Positions 17,976-22,679 of a stretch of 22,679 nucleotides of DNA are shown one piece after another. Position 1 is the first letter of the stretch. Each line of letters opens with the position of its first letter. A program made the position numbers and the translations under genes. Location: the NCBI GenBank assembly GCA_003501665.1, contig DNOQ01000314.1, forward strand, positions 1 through 22,679, given 5' to 3'. The notes beneath the pieces were generated by a model, which did no database searches, was not told the DNA's origin, and saw only the letters and a program-made list of their open reading frames with translations. The stretch is from Bacteroidales bacterium. Lineage in GTDB: Bacteria; Bacteroidota; Bacteroidia; Bacteroidales; VadinHA17.

Positions 17976-18692
17976 ATGAAAATAAAAACTCTGTCCGGCT
18001 ATTTTACTTTAGTGCAAAAAATGATCCTTTACAATCTGAGGATAATCTTTGCCAATAAATTTATATGGTTCCTTACTGGCGCGATAGTTTTCTACCTGGG
18101 ATTATCGGTTATTTATGTCTTGTCCAATGAGATCTCGAAAATGGAGGATCTGTATGGTGTATTTCTTTTTTCAGGAGTGTTGCTTGTCTTCTACCCTTCA
18201 GTTTTCGGAATCCAGAACGATCAGGATGCCAGAACTATAGAAATACTCTTCGGGATCCCTGATTACAGATATAAGGTCTGGCTGGTCAGAATAGTCCTGA
18301 TATTTGTTATAGCTGCCCTTATAATGGTTGTATTTACCTTTCTGTCAAATATTTTAATAATCCGGTTTAACTATATCGAAGTGACCATCCAGGTAATGCT
18401 GCCTGTTATATTCCTCGGTATGATGGCTTTTATGTTCTCAACACTCATCAGGAACGGCAACGGAACTGCTGTTGTAATGATGATCTTCGGATTGTTTTTT
18501 ATGATCCTGCAGGAACCGTTGCGAAGAAGCCAGTGGAATGTATTTCTGAATCCTTTCAATCCGCCATATGACATAAGTGAAACCACCTGGGCGATCATTA
18601 CACTTAAGAACAGGATCATCCTTATGACCGGTTCGGTAATTTTTCTGCTGGCCGCATTACTGAATCTTCAAAAAAGAGAGAAATTTATGTAA
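17976..18692 (+). CDS. ABC-2 type permease, six-helix
   Basis: Small integral membrane protein of 238 residues with about six hydrophobic helices (near 28-50, 60-78, 105-130, 136-155, 160-178, 212-230). The cytoplasmic segment FGIQNDQDARTIEILFGIP between helices 2 and 3 is typical of ABC-2 permeases, where this region contacts the ATPase. It lacks its own ATPase gene; the likely partner is the ATPase domain fused to the upstream RND pump, or the free ATPase at the start of the cluster. It is the last gene of the plus-strand cluster and converges on the DUF2177 gene 97 bp away. No clear rho-independent terminator was seen in that gap. Confidence 0.83.
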   Translation: MKIKTLSGYFTLVQKMILYNLRIIFANKFIWFLTGAIVFYLGLSVIYVLSNEISKMEDLYGVFLFSGVLLVFYPSVFGIQNDQDARTIEILFGIPDYRYKVWLVRIVLIFVIAALIMVVFTFLSNILIIRFNYIEVTIQVMLPVIFLGMMAFMFSTLIRNGNGTAVVMMIFGLFFMILQEPLRRSQWNVFLNPFNPPYDISETTWAIITLKNRIILMTGSVIFLLAALLNLQKREKFM

Positions 18693-18789
18693 CGTTTTAA
18701 ATCTCACTTGAACATAATAACAGCCAGCATCTACTATACTCTTTCTACAAGCAGGCCGGGGGCTTACTTTGCTATTTTAGCTTATCTGA

Positions 18790-19188
18790 TTATTTAATGA
18801 CTTTGGAAGCTATCAGATATGTTATCACTGAAATTGAAGCTGATAATACCATTCCCCATACCAGGTCGACAACAGTAACCAGTATTGGCCATTCCTTCAG
18901 GGTGGCAAGGTTTGTCAGATCGTATGTGGCATAGGTTACAAGACCGAATAATGCTCCGTAAAATAAAGTATGAGTAAGCGAATGCTTTTCCACAGCAGGA
19001 GTAATAACAAATACTACAAGGCCGCTGATGAAGAGCAAATAAAAAATTACAGCTGCATACCAGTTGACATCCGGCCTCATCAGATAACCTATTTGCCTGT
19101 TATAGAATTTTTTCGCTACAAATGCCAGCCAGACAATATCAATGGCAATAAATACAGGCAGCGCAATTAAAAAGAGTTTTATAAACAT
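18790..19188 (-). CDS. DUF2177 family membrane protein
   Basis: A 132-residue membrane protein with four hydrophobic helices (about 4-24, 44-62, 72-90, 105-127). ALPVFIAIDIVWLAFVAKKF at the start and GALFGLVTYATYDLTNLATL in the middle are characteristic of DUF2177; the conserved acidic residues within helices (D17 in IDIVW, D89 in TYDLTN) stand out. Function of the family is not known to me. It is transcribed away from the palindromic repeat element and towards the export cluster; nothing ties it functionally to either neighbour. Confidence 0.85.
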   Translation of the reverse strand: MFIKLFLIALPVFIAIDIVWLAFVAKKFYNRQIGYLMRPDVNWYAAVIFYLLFISGLVVFVITPAVEKHSLTHTLFYGALFGLVTYATYDLTNLATLKEWPILVTVVDLVWGMVLSASISVITYLIASKVIK

Positions 19189-19276
19189 ATTTCCCTGGAT
19201 TTATTATTAAAATGCTTAACAGTAAAGTTAAGTAAAATAATTCCCGGGATAAAATTTAATCATAAATTTACATTGT

Positions 19277-19521
19277 TGTCCGATTAAAAACAGGTCGCTC
19301 CTACGGAGCTAAAATTATGAAGGTACCGATTTCTACAAACAGTTCACTTCCCGCTTGGGCGGGACAGGCTCTACGGAGTTTGGCTTACAGAAGTCCCGTT
19401 AGGGACGTACTGTTTGTAGAAATTAATCATAAACAAACAAATGAGCCCCGTAGGGGCGACCTGCATTTAAATGTCATTAAAATCAATAGGTTAACTCACA
19501 TTTAATAAATTTAGTCGGACA
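19277..19521. mobile_element. Palindromic multi-hairpin intergenic element, MITE-like
   Basis: About 245 bp in the 404-bp gap between the DUF2177 and T9SS genes. Outer ends TGTCCGATTAAA (19277-19288) and TTTAGTCGGACA (19510-19521) are inverted repeats with 11 of 12 matches. Inside, CAGGTCGC (19291-19298) pairs with GCGACCTG (19456-19463), and ATTTCTACAAACAGT (19329-19343) pairs perfectly with 19409-19423. Local hairpins: GCTCC-TAC-GGAGC (19297-19309), TCCCGC-TTGG-GCGGGA (19349-19364), GTCCC-GTTA-GGGAC (19393-19406) and GCCCC-GTA-GGGGC (19445-19457). The first and last hairpins differ by compensating changes. The element encodes no plausible protein. ATTG flanks both sides (19272-19275, 19524-19527) and may be a target duplication, though its offset from the ends is uneven. 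The remainder of the gap shows nothing further. Confidence 0.75.
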
Positions 19522-19592
19522 CTATTGATAAAATTTCATTAGTTGAATTAAAATCACTGCAATCGCTGTTTTTTTCCCTCCCCCTAAAATCA

Positions 19593-21065
19593 TCACTGTA
19601 CTATCATCCTTCGTATCTTCTGCCGCCCGTTAACCCTCATGCAATAAAGGTATACACCACCGGTAATGCCTCCGGCATTCCACTGAAAAGTATGGTATCC
19701 TGCATCTCTCCATTCGTTCACCAGGGTTCCCACCACCTGACCGAGAACATTGTAAACCATAACATTCACCACTCCCGGTTCATTTATCTGATAGCTGATG
19801 GTAGTTTCAGAGCTGAAGGGGTTGGGAAAGTTCTGGTACAACGCAAAATCCGGAGGCGGTGCGGGGGCACTGCCGGCGCTGCTGATAGGTCCTTCCGGAC
19901 CCAGTCTGACAATATAGGCATCATAATTACGTGAGTCTATTTTACGTTCGCCGGCAACTATGTAACCCCCATCCGGCAACGCAAGAATCTGACAGGCGTA
20001 TTCTTCCTTATATGTGTCCCCTATGGCTTTTGTCCACAAAGTGTCTCCCTGACTGTCAGTCCTCAATACCCACATGTCAAAACTTCTTTTTGCCGTAACC
20101 CCGCATACAATGAAACCGCCGTCAGGCAGTTCCTCAACATAAGCTGCTTCGTTGACGGTATATCGGCCATGACCGTAATTTTTCATCCATAATTCATTCC
20201 CCCACGAATCATAACGGACTAACAGCAGGTCTTTGTTATAGGGGGAGATATCCCAGAGATAACCGGCAACAATGTATCCGCTGTCGGCGGTTTGCTGAAC
20301 TGAATTTCCATATTGGTCGCCTGACCATGTGCTCAAAGTAAAACCCTCTTCCAAACCAAACATGTTTAATTTCTGTAAAAAAATGCCAACGGTCAGGTCC
20401 ATCCCTCCCGGACGGACACTTCCCGTAACGATATAACCTTCATCAAATGTCCTTGAAACGGCCGTGGCTTCACAATGCAAACCCCAATCAAATATATTTG
20501 TGAACATTCTGATACCGGTATCAAAAGTTTTTACCTGGTAAACAGTGGAACTTGCTTTGTTAATTGTCTGCCGCCCGACAGCAAAAATTCCGCTGTCAAG
20601 GGTTCCCACAGCATCATATCCCATGGTATTTTCGAAATCATTGCCAAAAGTATAGCCCCATCCGCTTCTAGCTTCATGGTCCAGCTTGATAATATATACA
20701 TCAGAGTATCCATGATCATTCATGGCTGTACCGGCCACAACAAAACCGCCGTCCAGGGTAGGTTTCAATGAATTGCCCCATTGACCAAAAAACTGTCTGC
20801 CAATGTTTCGCTCCCAGAGCATATTACCATCGGCATCCACTTTGAATACCCATACGCTGTTAGGTTTGTCGGCATCCCATTTTGTAGTTCCTGCAACCAG
20901 GAAGCCGCCATCCTCCATCAAAGCTATTCCTCTTGCAACATCATACCCCGGCCCCCCAAAAGTGCGGGTCCAGAGAGTATCCGGTGCCTGGGGAAAAAGA
21001 GACGGGATGGTTACTAAAATACTGGTAGTCAAAAACAATAACCTGATAGTAATTGATCTTGTCAT
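19593..21065 (-). CDS. Secreted propeller-repeat protein with T9SS type A C-terminal sorting domain
   Basis: Exported protein of 490 residues. It has an N-terminal signal peptide (MTRSITIRLLFLTTSILVTI) followed by seven ~50-residue repeats, each with a core like DGGFLVAGT (variants DGGFVVAGT, DSGIFAVGR, DEGYIVTGS, DSGYIVAGY, DGGFIVCGV, DGGYIVAGE) and W...G strands, as expected for a seven-bladed beta-propeller. A Pro/Ala linker (SAPAPPPD) leads to an 84-residue type IX sorting domain starting FALYQNFPNPFSSETTISYQ at about residue 407 and ending in RRMIVQ. The C-terminal domain would be removed or processed during secretion to the cell surface. The start is well fixed by a strong ribosome binding site. 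Ligand or activity unknown; no catalytic motif seen. Confidence 0.9.
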   Translation of the reverse strand: MTRSITIRLLFLTTSILVTIPSLFPQAPDTLWTRTFGGPGYDVARGIALMEDGGFLVAGTTKWDADKPNSVWVFKVDADGNMLWERNIGRQFFGQWGNSLKPTLDGGFVVAGTAMNDHGYSDVYIIKLDHEARSGWGYTFGNDFENTMGYDAVGTLDSGIFAVGRQTINKASSTVYQVKTFDTGIRMFTNIFDWGLHCEATAVSRTFDEGYIVTGSVRPGGMDLTVGIFLQKLNMFGLEEGFTLSTWSGDQYGNSVQQTADSGYIVAGYLWDISPYNKDLLLVRYDSWGNELWMKNYGHGRYTVNEAAYVEELPDGGFIVCGVTAKRSFDMWVLRTDSQGDTLWTKAIGDTYKEEYACQILALPDGGYIVAGERKIDSRNYDAYIVRLGPEGPISSAGSAPAPPPDFALYQNFPNPFSSETTISYQINEPGVVNVMVYNVLGQVVGTLVNEWRDAGYHTFQWNAGGITGGVYLYCMRVNGRQKIRRMIVQ

Positions 21066-21069
21066 AGGA

Positions 21070-21077
21070 CACCTCCT
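21070..21077 (-). promoter_or_regulatory. Strong Shine-Dalgarno site of the T9SS cargo gene
   Basis: The coding strand reads AGGAGGTG, then TCCT, then the ATG at 21065. This is close to a perfect anti-16S complement, unusual in Bacteroidota, where most genes, including the others in this window, lack such a site. Confidence 0.75.
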
Positions 21078-21392
21078 TTTTAAGGGTTAATACCAGAACA
21101 TTCTGTCAGAATTCACGCACTGGCAGAGGCTGGAAAAAGTCTGTCGAAAGTACCTGCCTTCAATTATCCATTCTGCCGGATAATCACATGTATCTGACTT
21201 AAAATCTGAAAGTTGAAATAAAAATACGAAATCCCTAAAAACTACAATAATAAAACCGGAAAAATTTCGACAATGTTGCAATATTTCTGGCAGTACCAAC
21301 CAGCCGATCTTCGAAAGCAGCCAGGGAAGGCTCATCTCGGGACTGTTATAAAGTGGTAGTAGTAAAAATTTAGAGGGGATTCAACTTGCTAA
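21078..21392. other. Intergenic region upstream of the T9SS gene and of the defence-gene remnant
   Basis: About 315 bp without a gene I can support. It must contain the promoter of the minus-strand T9SS gene, but no convincing -33/-7 pair was picked out. A minus-strand open frame of 82 codons (21087-21335) shows no recognisable domain and looks fortuitous. The left boundary of the AT-rich remnant to the right should lie at about 21340-21392, because the frame of the truncated gene closes at a TAA at 21390-21392. Confidence 0.4.
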
Positions 21393-21668
21393 AATAAAAG
21401 GGGTATACTTATTACCAATTCACTCGCTAATCCTGATTTAAACTTGTTGGTTTTTAGTTTTGAAAATCCAGAAGAAGCAAAAAGTGAGTTCCTGAAAGAG
21501 CTTTTTAAGTCTAGCCAAAGTGATAAGAGAATCTCTGTGCTTCATGGAGACAAATTTGGCGATTTTGAGTTTATAACAAAATATTTGATGCCATACTCAG
21601 ATGATAAAGACCCGAAAGAGACATTTTATAAAACGTTCTTAGAACTTCAAAAACTCACTGTAAAATGA
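21393..21668 (+). pseudogene. 5'-truncated gene, C-terminal fragment of a probable HerA partner
   Basis: The frame is open from 21393 to a TGA at 21666-21668, but has no ATG; only a TTG at 21444 could serve as a start. The readable protein tail (ITNSLANPDLNLLVFSFENP ... LHGDKFGDFEFITKYLMP) begins mid-sequence, which suggests the N-terminal part was lost. The stop overlaps the ATG of the next gene in ATGA, as in a translationally coupled pair. Codons are strikingly AT-rich compared with genes to the left. The position before a HerA-like gene suggests a SIR2-like or nuclease effector, but the remaining ~90 residues do not let me identify the family; this is inference from context. Confidence 0.5.
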
Positions 21669-22096
21669 TTGAGAATCAATTTAAAATAGGTAAGATTGTC
21701 AGAATTGAAGGCATAAGAATTTCGATAGCAATTGATAATGATATTCAAGTCAATAAAATAGAGCTAAATTCAATCATTAAAGATTACTCTCTTTCAATTC
21801 AAAAATACATATATACATTCTTACCAAATCAGAAACGAATAATCGGACGAATAACTAAGATTTATGAACGTTCCTTTGAAAATGAGGATTTATTTAAAAG
21901 GCACAATTCGAATTATGTTGCAGAAGCAGCACTTACAGCTATTTACGATGATTACCAATCTAAACTTGATAAAGGCATAAATACTTTCCCTATAATTGAT
22001 AGTGAGATATTTGTTTTGACCCAAGATTTATACAAATGCTTTTATAATCCAAATAGTGATTTTAACGTATCCGCCCTAGCAAAGGCGTATTACTAA
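21665..22096 (+). pseudogene. N-terminal fragment of a HerA-like ATPase, truncated at the IS66 side
   Basis: 143 residues starting MIENQFKIGKIVRIEGIRIS, which resembles the beta-barrel (HAS-barrel) domain opening HerA/DUF87-type hexameric ATPases; the segment FPIIDSEIFVLTQDLYKCFY resembles the stretch just before their Walker A. The frame stops at 22094-22096 directly where the minus-strand transposase frame ends, before any Walker A, so the ATPase core is missing. It overlaps the upstream fragment by 4 bp. In intact systems HerA-like ATPases are encoded with SIR2 or nuclease partners and act in phage defence. Assignment rests on a short region and on context. Confidence 0.5.
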
Positions 22097-22679
22097 AGTA
22101 AGCTTTTGTCAATAAATTGCGGTAAAAGTTCTTTGAAATTTTCGGCAGGTGTAACGTGGATGTTTTCCATAACATACTTCAACCACTTTTGGGGATCGAT
22201 GTCGAGTTTCTTGCAAGTTCCCAAAAAGCTATAGAACATTGCAATGTTCTGAGCCGCATCGTGTGATCCGGCAAACAAGTAATTACAATTACTTTGCATA
22301 ATCATTTTCTTTAAATAACCTAGAGCCAGGGGACGGATGGAGTTCTCCATCAGATTGTTATCCATTTTATAGCGACCATCAAGATGATACCTGGACAACC
22401 GGTGGAATAGAGAATAGGTGTACTTTAATGCTTTGCTCATCCTGCCTTGTGGTAATGCTTTGGGCATATAACTTACAATCCATTTTTCAAAAGCACACAT
22501 AATTGGATAAGCCAGTCTTGCACGAAGCTCTGCCCGGGCTTCATAATCCAGACCCTGGTCGTCTGCCATCGTTTCCACCTTGTAAAGCATGCCGATTTGT
22601 TCCAGTGCATATTCTGCTCCGGATTTGTCTTCCTTCAGGGCTTCATTAAATTTTCTTCTGTTATCAAAAGCTTTTGATA
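22093..22679 (-). CDS. IS66-family transposase, C-terminal part (cut by window edge)
   Basis: The minus-strand frame is open from the window edge to a TAG at 22093-22095, about 194 residues. FDNRRKFNEALKEDKSGAEY, EQIGMLYKVE, ARLAYPIMCAFEKWI, MDNNLMENSIRPLALG and NYLFAGSHDAAQNIAMFYSF are the usual order of IS66 DDE transposase motifs; the E in MENSIRP is the third catalytic acid. The apparent ATG at 22590 is internal, as coding continues upstream to the edge. Between ALG and NYLFAG there are 11 residues (YLKKMIMQSNC, 22285-22317) where I expect about two (RK), so this copy may be altered. The first two catalytic aspartates lie outside the window. Confidence 0.9.
   Translation of the reverse strand, partial: SKAFDNRRKFNEALKEDKSGAEYALEQIGMLYKVETMADDQGLDYEARAELRARLAYPIMCAFEKWIVSYMPKALPQGRMSKALKYTYSLFHRLSRYHLDGRYKMDNNLMENSIRPLALGYLKKMIMQSNCNYLFAGSHDAAQNIAMFYSFLGTCKKLDIDPQKWLKYVMENIHVTPAENFKELLPQFIDKSLL
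22093..22679 (-). mobile_element. IS66-family insertion sequence, one end (partial)
   Basis: Defined by the transposase fragment. The left border is not resolved: the sequence GTAAGC at 22098-22103 resembles the GTAA start of IS66 ends, but the transposase stop lies 5 bp outside it. The border must be within a few tens of bases of 22093, where the HerA-like frame breaks off. The other end and any 8-bp target duplication are beyond the window. Confidence 0.6.

Noticed and set aside
18970..19170. Plus-strand open frame opposite the DUF2177 gene
   Set aside because: Antisense shadow; the minus-strand frame is a clear four-helix DUF2177 protein.
19291..19463. CRISPR array
   Set aside because: Repeats are inverted, not direct, and there is no regular spacer length.
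19317..19505. Plus-strand 62-codon open frame inside the palindromic element
   Set aside because: It is fully explained by the inverted repeats and hairpins; the predicted peptide has no protein-like features.
19272..19527. ATTG direct repeats as a target-site duplication of the palindromic element
   Set aside because: Only four bases and placed 1 bp from one inverted repeat but 2 bp from the other; could easily be chance in AT-rich DNA.
21087..21335. Minus-strand 82-codon open frame upstream of the T9SS gene
   Set aside because: No recognisable domain, odd composition (Phe/Trp/Cys-rich) and it occupies the region where the T9SS promoter should be.
22098..22103. GTAAGC as the exact terminus of the IS66 element
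   Set aside because: The transposase stop codon lies 5 bp beyond it and no longer terminal repeat can be compared within the window, so the border is left open.

Overview
The window reads as chromosomal DNA of a Bacteroidota member of roughly 40-45% GC (judged by eye). Three things point there: a secreted protein with a type IX secretion C-terminal sorting domain, the HD-hydrolase/lpxD/lpxC gene order, and a multi-hairpin intergenic palindrome of a kind I recognise from this phylum.

Layout. (1) 1-2776, minus strand: an operon of an HD-domain phosphohydrolase, lpxD and the 5' part of lpxC (lipid A synthesis), running off the left edge. (2) 2951-18692, plus strand: seven co-directional genes: an ABC ATPase, a large ABC-2 permease with a degenerate M1-peptidase-like periplasmic region and a golvesin-like C-terminal domain, a TolC-like outer-membrane factor, a lipoprotein adaptor, an RND pump, a second RND pump fused in one reading frame to six extra membrane helices and an ABC ATPase, and a six-helix ABC-2 permease. 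(3) 18790-21065, minus strand: a DUF2177 membrane protein, a 245-bp palindromic repeat element bounded by short inverted repeats, and a T9SS cargo protein built of seven beta-propeller-like repeats. (4) 21393-22679: AT-rich debris of what looks like a defence-type gene pair (a 5'-truncated partner gene overlapping by 4 bp the N-terminus of a HerA-like ATPase), cut off at its 3' side next to an IS66-family transposase that runs off the right edge.

How the genes may work together. TolC-like factor, adaptor and the two RND pumps form a complete tripartite export set. They are wrapped by two ABC modules whose ATPases are paralogues with the same C-terminal extension. One ATPase is free and has its permease next to it; the other is covalently attached to the C-terminus of an RND pump and is followed by a small ABC-2 permease. 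The simplest reading is one envelope export system combining ion-gradient-driven RND pumps with ATP-driven ABC modules. The substrate is unknown. The RND-6TM-ABC fusion is the most unusual object in the window.

No tRNA, rRNA or CRISPR array was seen.
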